From: Nocardioides astragali
GTDB lineage: Bacteria; Actinomycetota; Actinomycetes; Propionibacteriales; Nocardioidaceae
Assembly: GCF_024436375.1 (NCBI RefSeq)
Contig: NZ_JAFMZM010000005.1
Location: 461,997-525,996 of the forward strand
DNA length: 64,000 nucleotides
Direction of reading: 5' to 3'
Below the pieces are notes generated by a model that saw only the letters and a program-made list of their open reading frames with translations, was not told the origin of the DNA and did not search any database. Positions within the stretch are counted from its first letter, which is position 1. Each line of letters opens with the position of its first letter. The position numbers were made by a program, and so were the translations under genes. Below are positions 1 through 8,994 of the stretch, piece by piece.

Positions 1-203
1 CGATGTTCGGAGGCGTCGAGGCACGACGGAAGCTGGCGCTGACCTCTCCCGGGCCGACGTGAGGCGGCGGAGGGAGTGCCATGACTACATGCTGGCATAC
101 ATTCACGCTGGTGGACCCGCCTCAGCCGCAAGGCGGGCGCCGACGGGTGGCTCCCCATGTGTAGTGAGGCGCTTGTACGTGTGGCCATGCGACGACTCGT
201 CAC

Positions 204-488
204 TCATGCTCCCGCGGGAGCAGGCCGAGCAGTGGAGCGGAACCCGATCGTCGCGACATGTGTGGCTTCATGGTCCGAGGCTGCAGGGACAGGCCCGCTG
301 TCACCCAGAAGCCTGGACAGGGGAAGATCGTCGACGTCCGATGAGTAGCGGGCGTCCACTGGCCGCGTCCACGGCGGTATCGGCAGTTCGGGCGGGTCTA
401 TGTGCGGTGTGACAGGGACGAAAGCGAGTGGGGCGCCCAGGGGAGCGTCGGGCAGGAGCTTCTCGCGCCCTGAATTGATGTACGGCAT
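204..488 (-). CDS. Small hypothetical protein, 94 aa
   Basis: I do not recognise a family. The ATG at 488 is chosen because AGGAGG (complement of 495-500) sits about 6 nt upstream, an excellent ribosome binding site. The product begins MPYINSGREKLL and is rich in proline and aspartate in its middle (PPELPIPPW). It has no membrane segment, signal peptide or cysteine pair. A longer reading frame upstream of this ATG is probably not translated. It stands alone, with no gene close on the same strand, so its role is unknown. The start is convincing but the protein is not. Confidence 0.5.
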   Translation of the reverse strand: MPYINSGREKLLPDAPLGAPLAFVPVTPHIDPPELPIPPWTRPVDARYSSDVDDLPLSRLLGDSGPVPAASDHEATHVATIGFRSTARPAPAGA

Positions 489-1153
489 GACGGATCCTCC
501 TGTCCTTGTTGCCGGTCCGCACCGGCCCGGTGTTCCCGCCTGAGAGCCCTCGTGATCGATCGGGTGTTCACACACTGCTTCGAATCCGTCGGTCTCGCGC
601 CCGTCCGGTCCCTGGCGCGCACCCTGGACTGGCGTCACGGGACTCGCGGCCGCAAGGCCCAGCCACCCCTGGGTTGCGGTAAGGCCAGCACAAGAGTCCT
701 CGGCGCGCTCCGTCACGTTGACCGGCGGGACAGCCGCCGGACACCGCTGGCACCGCATCGGAGCAAACGGTCCGACCCGAGCGGGAAAGTGGCAGCACGA
801 CGTGACTGCCCGGAGGCCCTCAGGGGGAGTCGCCAGTTCTTCGCGGCGACTCCCCCTAGGCCGTTCCGCGAAGGCTCAGGATTCACTTTCACTCTGAGAT
901 CGACGAGTGGCGTGGTGTCCAGCACTGGCGTCCAAGCGTCGCTTCCAACGTTGGACGTTTACGGTGCTCGGGTTCGGCATCCCAACGGTCGCCATCCATC
1001 GTCCTTGGCACGTTGCGAGCCCGGTGGACGCCTGCCTCACGCCGTCGCCCGGTGGCCGGACCCGGGGATTCCCGGGCGCGATGCGACGGCGGGGAGACGA
1101 GGGTTCCTGTGCATCACCAGATCACGCTGGTGCGCACTCCAAAGGAGATTCAC
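489..1153. other. Intergenic, no gene recognised
   Basis: Reading frames here are long only because the DNA is GC-rich; none has both a ribosome binding site and recognisable protein character. The only structure I can support is the perfect hairpin at 822-857, listed separately. The Shine-Dalgarno of the next gene (AAAGGAG, 1141-1147) closes the interval. Confidence 0.6.
822..857. terminator. Orphan perfect 13-bp hairpin
   Basis: AGGGGGAGTCGCC (822-834) is complementary to GGCGACTCCCCCT (845-857) around a 10-nt loop. No U-run follows, which is common for actinobacterial terminators. No credible gene ends just before it on either strand, so it may terminate a transcript that I cannot identify or be a remnant. 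Confidence 0.55.
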
Positions 1154-2260
1154 ATGAACCAGTCCTCGAAGACGAGGTACGAGGCACGGCGACTTCTCGC
1201 GGTTGCCGGTGCTGCAGCCACTGCCCTCGCCGGACTCGCAGTGCTTGCCAGCACGACCCTGTCAGCCAACAGCGCGACCTCGGCCCCGTCGGCTCACAAG
1301 AGGGTAGACGCCAACATCGGCGTGGTCTCCACGGCACCGAACCTGCCGGCCGGATTCAAGTCGGCCTTCAAGAGCCGGTTCGTACATGCGAACGGCATCC
1401 TCCAGCACGCCGTGATCGGCGGCGATGGTCCACCCCTTCTGCTCGTGCACGGTTGGCCGGAGAACTGGTACGCCTGGCGGCACGTGATGCCACAACTCGC
1501 GAAGGACTACACCGTCATCGCCGTTGATCAGCGCGGCATCGGTCGGACGGAGAAGGCCGAAGACGGATATGACGCGGGAACCCTTGCCGACGACATGGCC
1601 GCTCTGATGACCGAGCTCGGCCACGAGCGGTTCGCAGTGGTCGGACACGACACCGGCGCCGTGGTTTCCTACGCGCTGGCCTCCGACCACCGCGACCGGG
1701 TTGCCCGCCTCGCCTTTGCCGAGATTCCCGGCCCTCCCGGAGTCGGCAGTCTGGAGGCCCCCCCGGCGCCGCCGATGTTCGTGCCTGAGCCGCTCAACGA
1801 CAAGCTCTGGCACATCCCGTTCAACCGGGTAGACGACGATCTGATTCTCGACATGGTCAGCAGCAACGCCGACGCCTATTACCGATACGAGTACGCGATC
1901 CAGGGCGGCAAGGCGACCTTGCCCGACTCGGCCATCGACTACTACATCAAGCTCTACACGCGCGACAGGAACGTCCTGCGGGCTAGCTTCGGGCTTTACC
2001 GGGCCTGGGACGAAACCCTGACCCAGAACCGTGTAGTGCGCCAGGCCACGAAGCTGACGATCCCGGTCGTCGGCATCGGGGGAGTTGACAGCTGGGGAGA
2101 ACACGTCGGACACGGCATGGAGCTCACCGCCACCAACGTGACGACCGCGGTAGTTCCCGGCGGACACTGGGTCGCAGAGCAGGCTCCCACGCAGCTGCTC
2201 GAGGTCCTGTCGGAGTTCCTCGCCCCGTACCACACGGCGGCGGGGCGCCGCACGGACTGA
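1154..2260 (+). CDS. Exported epoxide-hydrolase-like alpha/beta hydrolase
   Basis: The 368-residue product is an alpha/beta hydrolase of the epoxide hydrolase group. It carries the oxyanion motif HGWPENW, a nucleophile elbow GHDTG in which aspartate replaces serine, a lid tyrosine in GLYRAWDE, and a catalytic histidine in GGHWVAEQ. Such enzymes open epoxides or cleave C-halogen or ester-like bonds through an aspartyl intermediate. The ATG at 1154 follows AAAGGAG. The first about 45 residues form a signal sequence (ARRLLAVAGAA then a hydrophobic alanine-rich stretch), so it is probably exported, possibly by Tat because of the RR. The next gene is a cytosolic paralogue about 310 bp downstream. 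Substrate unknown. Confidence 0.85.
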   Translation: MNQSSKTRYEARRLLAVAGAAATALAGLAVLASTTLSANSATSAPSAHKRVDANIGVVSTAPNLPAGFKSAFKSRFVHANGILQHAVIGGDGPPLLLVHGWPENWYAWRHVMPQLAKDYTVIAVDQRGIGRTEKAEDGYDAGTLADDMAALMTELGHERFAVVGHDTGAVVSYALASDHRDRVARLAFAEIPGPPGVGSLEAPPAPPMFVPEPLNDKLWHIPFNRVDDDLILDMVSSNADAYYRYEYAIQGGKATLPDSAIDYYIKLYTRDRNVLRASFGLYRAWDETLTQNRVVRQATKLTIPVVGIGGVDSWGEHVGHGMELTATNVTTAVVPGGHWVAEQAPTQLLEVLSEFLAPYHTAAGRRTD

Positions 2261-2572
2261 GTCCATCTCCAACGTCACCCCATTGCTCTGCGGGGACCGA
2301 TCTGGCATCCAGCCGTCGGTCCCCTCAGTGCGTCCTGGGAATCAGCGGCAGGCTGGCGCGAGCCCGCCGGGAGCCAGGCACTCAGCGTCGAGCGATCCGG
2401 TCCCGGGCGTGAAGGACGTGGCTGGTTGGCGCCGTAGGCCGCACCGGGGAGCAGGCCCGGTGGCGGACCCGTCGGCTCCCTGGCGCGAGTCAGGGCCAAC
2501 CACGGCCAAGGTTCAAGTGTCGACACCGCACCGGTGCCGACTCTTCAGAGATGTTGAGAAAGGAACCCCCTC
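2261..2572. other. Intergenic, nothing recognised
   Basis: The 312 bp between the two paralogous hydrolases hold no supported gene. An AGAAAGGAA ribosome binding site lies at its right end. I see no clear terminator or repeat. Confidence 0.5.
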
Positions 2573-3529
2573 ATGAACGCATTGCCGCCGTATGCGGAAT
2601 CAACGGCCCCCGGCTCGGTCTCCCAGGCGCCCGACCTTCCGGACGGATTCACCGCCACGTTTAAGAGCCATCTGATCGAGGCAAACGGCATTCGCCAGCA
2701 CGCGGTCATCGGGGGTGTCGGACCAGCGCTGCTCCTGGTTCACGGATGGCCCGAGAATTGGTACGCCTGGCGCCACCTGATGCCGGAGCTCGCGAAGCAG
2801 TACACGGTAGTTGCGGTCGACCAGCGTGGCATGGGTCTGAGCGACAAGCCCGTAGACGGATATGACTCCGAAACGCTCGCCAGTGACCTGGCCGCGTTGA
2901 TGCTTGAACTGGGCCACGATCGGTTCGCCGTCGTCGGCCACGACACCGGCTTGGTGATCAGCTATGCACTCGCCGCGGACTACCCCGACCGGGTCGACCG
3001 GGTGGCACTCGCCGAGGTGCCGGGGCCACCGACGCCGGACCACTCGCCGCCCCTTTTCGCCCCGCGCGAGATCAACAACAAGTTGTGGCACATCGCCTTC
3101 AACCGGGCGGGCGACATCGCCGAACAACTCGTCCAGGGCCGTGAGGCGATCTTCTTCGGCTACGAGTTCGCCATCCAGGGCGGCCAGGTCCCTGACGCGG
3201 CCATTGACTACTACGTTCAGGTCCTCTCCGCCCCCGGCGTGCTTTCAGGCAGCTTCGGGTTCTATCGATCCTGGGACGAGACCATGGCGCAGAACGGGGA
3301 ACGAGGCGGGCACAAGTTGACGATGCCCGTCCTTGGCATCGGTGGCGAGGCGAGCTGGGGCGGAGCGGTCGGTGGGGCGTTGTCCGCGATTGCCGACAAT
3401 GTCGAGACCGTGGTCGTGCCGGGGACGGGCCACTGGGTGGCAGAGGCGGCACCGGAGGCGCTGCTGACAGCGCTGAGCGCGTTCCTGGCTCCGTTCGGTT
3501 CGCGCACCGACTCCCTCATCGCGGGTTAG
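2573..3529 (+). CDS. Epoxide-hydrolase-like alpha/beta hydrolase (cytosolic paralogue)
   Basis: This 318-residue alpha/beta hydrolase is closely similar to the preceding gene across the whole catalytic domain. It shares HGWPENWYAWR, VVAVDQRGMG, the aspartate nucleophile in GHDTG, GFYRSWDE and the terminal GTGHWVAE histidine. Unlike its neighbour it has no signal peptide: the conserved region starts within about 20 residues of the ATG. The start follows AGAAAGGAA. The pair looks like a tandem duplication in which one copy gained or lost an export signal. Haloalkane dehalogenase or epoxide hydrolase activity is plausible, but the substrate is not defined by sequence. Confidence 0.85.
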   Translation: MNALPPYAESTAPGSVSQAPDLPDGFTATFKSHLIEANGIRQHAVIGGVGPALLLVHGWPENWYAWRHLMPELAKQYTVVAVDQRGMGLSDKPVDGYDSETLASDLAALMLELGHDRFAVVGHDTGLVISYALAADYPDRVDRVALAEVPGPPTPDHSPPLFAPREINNKLWHIAFNRAGDIAEQLVQGREAIFFGYEFAIQGGQVPDAAIDYYVQVLSAPGVLSGSFGFYRSWDETMAQNGERGGHKLTMPVLGIGGEASWGGAVGGALSAIADNVETVVVPGTGHWVAEAAPEALLTALSAFLAPFGSRTDSLIAG

Positions 3530-3765
3530 TAAGCCATCAAAGCAGCAGTTCCCCTTGGCGGGGCGTCGTGCCGGCATACGCAGCCGCTCCGCCCCGTCAA
3601 GTGGCTCCGGGTCTACGGGACTCAGGCGTGGCGACGTTGTAGCACGAAGAACGCTGCCCGCCTGGCCCGAGCTGGCCGGGCCAGTTCTGGTTACCCACGC
3701 GAGCGCCGACAGTGATCGGAAGGCTCGCCTCGGGGACCGCCACAAGACACGACGATGGAGGAGAC

Positions 3766-4488
3766 ATGGACGACCTGAGAGAACTGGCCGTGGCAGCGCA
3801 CGGCGGGTTGGACAAATGGAACCAGTTGAGCGTCGTCACTATGCACATGCATACCGGTGGAGCACTTTGGGCGATCAAGGGCCAGGATGGAGTGATCAAC
3901 GACTCCAGGGTGCGTGTCGAACTGCATCGTCAGCTCGTGAGCCATGCTCCCTTCGGAGCGCCGGACCTGCATGACGTCTACACCCCGGATCTGGTCACCA
4001 TCGAGAACGATGACGGAACCGTTATCGACCAGCGCGCGAACCCGAGGTCCTCGTTCACTGGTCACACCTTGGAGACACCCTGGGACCGGTTGCACCTGGC
4101 CTACTTCGCGGGGTACGCGATGTGGACATATCTCACCCAGCCCTTCTCCTGGACCCGACCCGGGGTCGAGATCGAGGAGCTCACTCCGTGGCAGGAGGAC
4201 GGGGAGGAGTGGCGCCGGCTGCGGGTGTTGTTTCCTGCGGGGATAGCAACCCACTCGCGCGAGAACGTCTACTACCTTGACGATCGTGGACTGATCCGCC
4301 GCCATGACTACACCACTGAGGTACTCGGCTCGACCAGTCCCGCCGCGCACTATGGGACAAGGCATCGAGAGTTCAACGGAATTTCAGTACCCACTCGGCG
4401 CCGCGTCCATCTTGTCGACGAGAATGGGTCGGTAATGCCGCAGCCGGTCGTCGTGTCCATCGACCTGGATGATGTCCGGTTCGAGTGA
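3766..4488 (+). CDS. Conserved hypothetical protein, 240 aa
   Basis: I cannot name the family with certainty. The ATG at 3766 is preceded by GGAGGAG (3757-3763), so the longer upstream frame is discarded. The protein opens DDLRELAVAAHGGLDKW, and the rest is rich in beta-strand-like segments with no membrane helix and no signal peptide. The overall look (an N-terminal helix, then about 200 residues of strands with RENVYYLDDRGLIRRHDY) resembles LolA/LppX-like folds, but that is an impression only. It lies about 240 bp downstream of two hydrolase genes on the same strand and could be co-expressed with them. Confidence 0.65.
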   Translation: MDDLRELAVAAHGGLDKWNQLSVVTMHMHTGGALWAIKGQDGVINDSRVRVELHRQLVSHAPFGAPDLHDVYTPDLVTIENDDGTVIDQRANPRSSFTGHTLETPWDRLHLAYFAGYAMWTYLTQPFSWTRPGVEIEELTPWQEDGEEWRRLRVLFPAGIATHSRENVYYLDDRGLIRRHDYTTEVLGSTSPAAHYGTRHREFNGISVPTRRRVHLVDENGSVMPQPVVVSIDLDDVRFE

Positions 4489-5155
4489 ACATCCGAAGCG
4501 GCTCACCCGGCGGTGGGGGTCGGTCGCGGTAATCATGCGTCTCGCATCGAACCTTGCTGATCGCCGGGCCGCAGTCGAGCCGGGCCGGACTCAGTGCGGG
4601 AGCTTGCGCGATCGGGTTCGCCTCACCTCCTTCTCGGTCGTGACGGGGATCGGCCCTGCGCCGCGGAGCGGGCAAAGGCAACGCGTTGCATTCCAGCGAT
4701 GCCGCCCGTCCAGTGGTCATGTGCTTCCTTCAGGAGCCCGGGCCGCCGTGTGGTGCGCCGTCCCCTGAGCCGTGCCACGTGCAAGCGCCAGTTCGCACAA
4801 GAGTGCCCAGACGCGCTTCGACTGCTCCCGCAGAAGCGCTCCACGGCGTCGGGCCCGTACCACCGCCAGGGGTCTCACTGGCGCGAGGCGGCCAGGCTCC
4901 GGCGCACAGTTGGGCTCGGTGGGCACCGATTGGCGCCACCGAATTCGCACTCGGAAGGCTCGGTCCAATGATGAGTATCGGCGAGCAGCCCGCTGCCGAC
5001 GTCAGGCAGCCGTTCGTAGACGGCACCACTCCACGAAGGCTGTCGCCGCGTGGTGGCGCGTCGCCGCACAGCACCCGTGCAACCTGCCAGATCCGCGCGT
5101 CCTCGGCACCGCCAACCGCACCAAACACCCACCCTGAGACGCGACAGGAGTTGCT
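4489..5155. other. Intergenic, no gene recognised
   Basis: About 670 bp without a supported gene on either strand. Overlapping frames in all phases are of low-complexity arginine/proline composition, typical of untranslated high-GC DNA. I see no strong hairpin or promoter. Confidence 0.55.
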
Positions 5156-5404
5156 ATGAGCAGGGATGCCTCCATCTTGACCGCGATCAGCTCGCTTGTC
5201 GGCGAGGAACGTGAACTGCGGACGCAGCACGTCAAGTCTCGTGGCGACCCCGCCACGCACAGTGAGCGATTGCAGAAGCTCGAGGCGGAGTTAGACCAGT
5301 GCTGGGACTTGCTGAATCAACGGCGCGCGCTCCGGGCGGTCGGCGCAAGTCCCGATGCGGCCAAGCTACGTCCCGCCTCGCAGGTCCAGGGGTATCTGCG
5401 ATGA
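5156..5404 (+). CDS. DUF2630 family protein
   Basis: This 82-residue protein matches the DUF2630 pattern: a charged helical hairpin (ISSLVGEERELR, then a second helix containing CWDLLNQRRALR) ending in a short conserved tail RPASQVQGYL. The family is common in actinobacteria and has no established function. It is probably a small soluble coiled-coil protein. The ATG at 5156 follows GGAG with good spacing. The next gene begins 28 nt downstream, so the two may be co-transcribed. Confidence 0.85.
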   Translation: MSRDASILTAISSLVGEERELRTQHVKSRGDPATHSERLQKLEAELDQCWDLLNQRRALRAVGASPDAAKLRPASQVQGYLR

Positions 5405-5432
5405 CGATCGCGCTAGGAACGAGGAGGCCGAG

Positions 5433-6188
5433 ATGGATCTACTGCAGTTTATTCCAGTCCTAGCAGCGATCGCGATCGTCGCCTTCCTGGTGCGTAATCG
5501 CATCAAGCATCGCGAGATGACTCAGCGCGAACAGGCGCTGGCTCCAGTGCGGATGTTGGCGTTCGAGGATGTCACCGCGTTCGGCGTGGACCTTACGAAT
5601 CTGGATTCCGAGATCAGCGGTCATGTACTCGACGAGGGCGCCACTGCCGACTACCAGCGTGCGCTGGACGCATATGAGTCGGCCAAGATCGCTGGCGATG
5701 CGCTGACCGGGCCTGGCGACATCCGGCATCTCACTGAAATCATCGAGGACGGTCGCTATGCGGTCGCCTGCGTGCGCGCCCGCGTGTCGGGCGAGCCTTT
5801 GCCGAGGAGGCGACCGCCGTGCTTCTTCGACCCACGGCATGGGCTCTCGGTCGCCGACGTGCCCTACACCCCGGCCGACGGCATGGAACGTCAGGTGCCG
5901 GCCTGCGCCCTCGACTCCCAGCGCGTTCGTGCCGGCGCCGAACCCGACACGCGTAAAGTGTTGGTTGGAGCATCTCGAGTTCCGTACTGGGAGGGCGGTC
6001 GTGCCTACGCGCCCTACGCCGCCGGGTACTTCGGTGTCGACGCGCTGACGTGGCTGTTCATAGGAAGCCTCGCCTTCAACGACTTCGGAGAAGGCGGCTC
6101 TGGGGACGACGCACCTGCAGAGACCAGCGGCGCCGGCAGCCACAGCGACGACAGCAGCCACTTCGACGGCGGCGGTGGTGACTTCTGA
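5433..6188 (+). CDS. Membrane-anchored hypothetical protein with Gly/Ser-rich tail
   Basis: The 251-residue product starts at ATG 5433 after GAGGAGG. It has an N-terminal membrane helix (FIPVLAAIAIVAFLV), a cytosolic helical segment, a conserved-looking CFFDPRHG motif near the middle, a second hydrophobic stretch (ALTWLFIGSLAF) and a low-complexity Ser/Asp/Gly tail ending in GGGGDF. I recognise the CFFDPRHG type from hypothetical actinobacterial proteins with a similar glycine-rich end, but no function is known to me. It follows DUF2630 by 28 nt, suggesting an operon. Confidence 0.7.
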   Translation: MDLLQFIPVLAAIAIVAFLVRNRIKHREMTQREQALAPVRMLAFEDVTAFGVDLTNLDSEISGHVLDEGATADYQRALDAYESAKIAGDALTGPGDIRHLTEIIEDGRYAVACVRARVSGEPLPRRRPPCFFDPRHGLSVADVPYTPADGMERQVPACALDSQRVRAGAEPDTRKVLVGASRVPYWEGGRAYAPYAAGYFGVDALTWLFIGSLAFNDFGEGGSGDDAPAETSGAGSHSDDSSHFDGGGGDF

Positions 6189-6366
6189 GGCCGGGCAACG
6201 GGCCGAATAGAGCGCGAGAACTCGTGTCAGGCCACATGTTCCACGGCGACCTTCCGGCAACAGCCGGGACCTGGCTCGGGTTCCACCCTGCAACCTCGTG
6301 GGTGGCTTGCCGCGCGTTGGTACTCCGCCCGGGCCCCGTGTGGACACAGGAATAGAAGGAATACTT

Positions 6367-6401
6367 GCGCAGTCAAGTTGTTGTACAGACACGCGCAGTC
6401 A
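6367..6401 (+). repeat. Direct repeat GCGCAGTCA upstream of the LLM operon
   Basis: GCGCAGTCA occurs at 6367-6375 and again at 6393-6401, 26 bp start to start, just upstream of the monooxygenase start. It could be a binding site for the MarR protein encoded in the same operon, although MarR sites are usually inverted repeats. No further copies were noticed in the window. Confidence 0.35.
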
Positions 6402-6433
6402 TGCATGTTGCGGACGCGCCGAGAGGAGAAGCA

Positions 6434-7621
6434 GTGCAGTTCGGAGTCTTTACGGTCGGTGACATCGCCCCGGATCCGACGACCGGCCACACCTACAGCG
6501 AGGCAGAGCGGATCCGCAACATGATCCGGGTCGCGCAGCGGGCCGATGAGGTCGGGCTCGACGTGTTCGCACTCGGCGAGCACCACAATCCGCCCTTCGT
6601 CCCGTCGTCACCGACCACATTGCTGGGCTACGTAGCCGCGGTGACGAAGCGGATCACGCTGAGCACGTCGGTGACCCTGATGACCACCAATGACCCTGTG
6701 AAGATCGCGGAGGACTACGCGATGCTGCAGCACGTGGCGCAGGGCCGGCTGGACATGATGGTCGGTCGGGGCAACACGGTGCCCGTCTATCCCTGGTTCG
6801 GCAAGGACATCCGCCGAGGTGTTGCGCTGGCGCTGGAGAACTACAACCTCCTGCACCGGTTGTGGCGGGAGGACGTGGTGGATTGGGAGGGAAGCTTCCG
6901 GACTCCTCTCCAGGGCTTCACGTCGACCCCGCGACCGCTGGACGACGTCCCGCCGTTCGTGTGGCACGGCTCGATCCGCACGCCCGAGATCGCCGAGCAA
7001 GCCGCGTTCTACGGCAACGGCTTCTTCGCCAACCACATCCTGGCGCCAAACTTTCACTTCAAGCCGTTGGTCGACCTATACCGACAGCGGTTCGAGCACT
7101 ACGGCCATGGCACGGCGGACCAGGCGATTGTGGGCCTTGGCGGCATGTCGTTCATCGCCAAGCGCTCGCAGGACGCGGTCAACGCGTTCCGTCCGTACTT
7201 CGAGAACTACCCGGTGTTCCGAGGCATGCGGCTGGAGGACTACATGACCTCCACGCCGTTGACGGTCGGCAGCCCGCAGGAGGTCATCGACAAGGTCCTC
7301 ACTTTCCAGGAGGGGTTCGGCGACTACCAGCGACAGCTGTTCGCTGTCGACGGTCTCGCGTTGCCGATAGACGTAGCCCTTGAGCAGGTCGAGCTGCTCG
7401 GGACCGAGGTGGTTCCCCTGCTCCGCGAGGAACTTGAGTCTCGGCGTGGCCCGAACGTCCCGGACGCGCCCACGCACGCATCCCTGGTGGCGGCCAAGTA
7501 CGGCGACGGGGAAGCTCGCCAACCGCGCCCGAACCCGAACCGCGGCGACAACCTGTCGGGCACCTCGCCCTACCAGGACAGCGACCCGAGCATCGAAGCC
7601 CATTTCCCGGTGGCCCTGTGA
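6434..7621 (+). CDS. LLM class flavin-dependent monooxygenase (CE1758-like)
   Basis: A 395-residue luciferase-like (bacterial luciferase/F420-type TIM barrel) monooxygenase. The frame begins QFGVFTVGDIAPDP, the expected first beta strand, directly after a GTG at 6434 preceded by GAGAGGAGAA; the longer frame upstream lacks family character. It is followed with stop/start overlap by a MarR gene and then an FMN reductase. This arrangement matches the CE1758/CE1759 monooxygenase plus reductase duo known from actinobacteria. Expected role: oxygen-dependent oxidation of an unknown substrate with reduced flavin supplied by the partner reductase. Confidence 0.88.
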   Translation: MQFGVFTVGDIAPDPTTGHTYSEAERIRNMIRVAQRADEVGLDVFALGEHHNPPFVPSSPTTLLGYVAAVTKRITLSTSVTLMTTNDPVKIAEDYAMLQHVAQGRLDMMVGRGNTVPVYPWFGKDIRRGVALALENYNLLHRLWREDVVDWEGSFRTPLQGFTSTPRPLDDVPPFVWHGSIRTPEIAEQAAFYGNGFFANHILAPNFHFKPLVDLYRQRFEHYGHGTADQAIVGLGGMSFIAKRSQDAVNAFRPYFENYPVFRGMRLEDYMTSTPLTVGSPQEVIDKVLTFQEGFGDYQRQLFAVDGLALPIDVALEQVELLGTEVVPLLREELESRRGPNVPDAPTHASLVAAKYGDGEARQPRPNPNRGDNLSGTSPYQDSDPSIEAHFPVAL

Positions 7622-8085
7622 TGAGACACCCCAACATCCGACTCGCCAACGAGGCTTGGGAGGCCCTTTTTCGGGCGCAGGCCACCCTCAGCATCGAATT
7701 CGAGCGCGAAGGCGACTGGGGTGACCTGCTGCCCCGCGAGTACGGAGTCCTCTATGCCCTGTCCGCGGCCGCCGACGGGCTCCGGATGTCCGACCTGTGC
7801 GACGACGTCTTGCTGACCCAGGCCGGGATCTCACGCCTGGTCAGCAGGCTCGAGAAGCGAGGCCTGGTGGAGCGGAGCGACGACCCGGACGACGCGCGGG
7901 CGCGGAGGATCCGCCTCACCGCCCGGGGGATGGAGGAGCAACACCGTCTGGGCCGTGCCCACGCGCGGCACGTCGCCACCGCAATGACCCGCGCTCTTGA
8001 GCCTGCCCAGCTCGAGACCCTCACCGCGCTCAGCCGCGCACTCACATCCGCCAGTCGTACCAGCACCCAAAGGAACCGCTCATGA
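7621..8085 (+). CDS. MarR family transcriptional regulator
   Basis: A 154-residue winged-helix repressor. It shows the MarR pattern: an N-terminal dimerisation helix, a recognition region LTQAGISRLVSRLEKRGLVER and the beta-wing DDPDDARARRIRLT. The ATG at 7621 overlaps the stop of the monooxygenase (TGATG); a GTG 3 nt upstream is an alternative. It sits between the monooxygenase and reductase genes, so it probably regulates this operon in response to the substrate or an oxidant. The C-terminal helix ends at RNRS, overlapping the next start by 4 nt. Confidence 0.9.
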   Translation: MRHPNIRLANEAWEALFRAQATLSIEFEREGDWGDLLPREYGVLYALSAAADGLRMSDLCDDVLLTQAGISRLVSRLEKRGLVERSDDPDDARARRIRLTARGMEEQHRLGRAHARHVATAMTRALEPAQLETLTALSRALTSASRTSTQRNRS

Positions 8086-8774
8086 ATGACCCGACCCCTC
8101 TGGCCACGGCAAGCGTCGTGGTCGTCAACGGGGGCGTCAGCGACCCTTCATCGACTCGACTGCTCGCGGATCGTACCGCCCAGAAAACGGTCGACACCCT
8201 CCGGGAGTCTGGACTCGAAGCAACCCTCAGCGTGATCGACCTCGCCCCCATTGCCGTCGACATCGCCCAATCAATAGTCTCAGGCTTTCCGAGTCCGCAA
8301 GTTCAAGAAGCGATCGAGCGACTCGCCGCGGCCGACGCGATTATCGCCAGCACGCCCATCTACAAGGCCGGGATCAGCGGCTTGTTCAAGTCCTTTGTCG
8401 ACCTCATCGACAACGACCTGCTCATCGCCAAGCCGGTGATCCTCGCCGCGACCGGCGGGACCGCTCGGCACGCCATGGTGGTGGACGAACAGTTGCGCCC
8501 GCTCTTCGCCTTCCTTCGCGCCATCGCGACGCCGACGTCGCTTTATGCCGCGCCAGAGGACTGGGGATCCGCCGACCTCGGCAAACGGATCGCCCGCGCC
8601 TCCACCGAGCTCGCCCTGCTTGTGCGAAGCGGCGCACCTCGCGACATAGCCGCCAGCAACTGGGATGGATATCAGCACCGATTCGGCGGTAACGCGACAC
8701 AGGCCCAACGATCAATCGACGGCGTGGACTTCAGCAGCGAGCTGATGCGCCTCGCCGCCGGCGGGTCAGCTTGA
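8082..8774 (+). CDS. NAD(P)H-dependent FMN reductase (CE1759-like)
   Basis: A 230-residue flavodoxin-fold reductase. The strand-loop VVVVNGGVSDPSSTR is the FMN phosphate-binding loop, and STPIYKAGISGLFKSFVD is typical of NADPH-dependent FMN reductases. It overlaps the MarR gene by ATGA, so translation is coupled. Together with the LLM monooxygenase it forms a two-component system in which this protein delivers FMNH2. The C-terminal extension after residue about 190 (NWDGYQHRFGG) fits the CE1759 type. Confidence 0.88.
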   Translation: MNDPTPLATASVVVVNGGVSDPSSTRLLADRTAQKTVDTLRESGLEATLSVIDLAPIAVDIAQSIVSGFPSPQVQEAIERLAAADAIIASTPIYKAGISGLFKSFVDLIDNDLLIAKPVILAATGGTARHAMVVDEQLRPLFAFLRAIATPTSLYAAPEDWGSADLGKRIARASTELALLVRSGAPRDIAASNWDGYQHRFGGNATQAQRSIDGVDFSSELMRLAAGGSA

Positions 8775-8810
8775 GCCGGACAACCTTGGGGCGAGCGCAC
8801 CAGGCCGGGG

Positions 8811-8994
8811 CTCTTGAGAGCGAGCCGACCCGAGATAGCCCAGCTCGCGAACGACGGCCTCACCAACCCTGAGATTGGGGCACGACCGTTCCTCATCGCG
8901 CGGACGTTGGGGGTGGCACCTAGGCAAGGTCTTCGCCAAACTCGACGTGAGATCTCGCCGAGGACTGATTGACGCGCTTCCAAGGCCGGATTAG
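8811..8994 (+). pseudogene. Relic of a LuxR-type HTH domain (frameshifted)
   Basis: Frame one reads EIAQLANDGLTNPEIGARPFLIARTL, and after a frameshift near 8910 another frame reads GWHLGKVFAKLDVRSRRGL and ends in a stop at 8992-8994. Joined, this is the C-terminal helix-turn-helix of a LuxR/MalT-like regulator. The upstream ATPase and TPR parts of such proteins are absent. It is dead: no start, at least one frameshift, and an in-frame stop in the flank. Confidence 0.75.

Noticed and set aside
729..750. GACAG-N6-GACAC at 729 as another member of the promoter series
   Set aside because: No third unit, no NANNNT at the right place, and no gene downstream on that strand.
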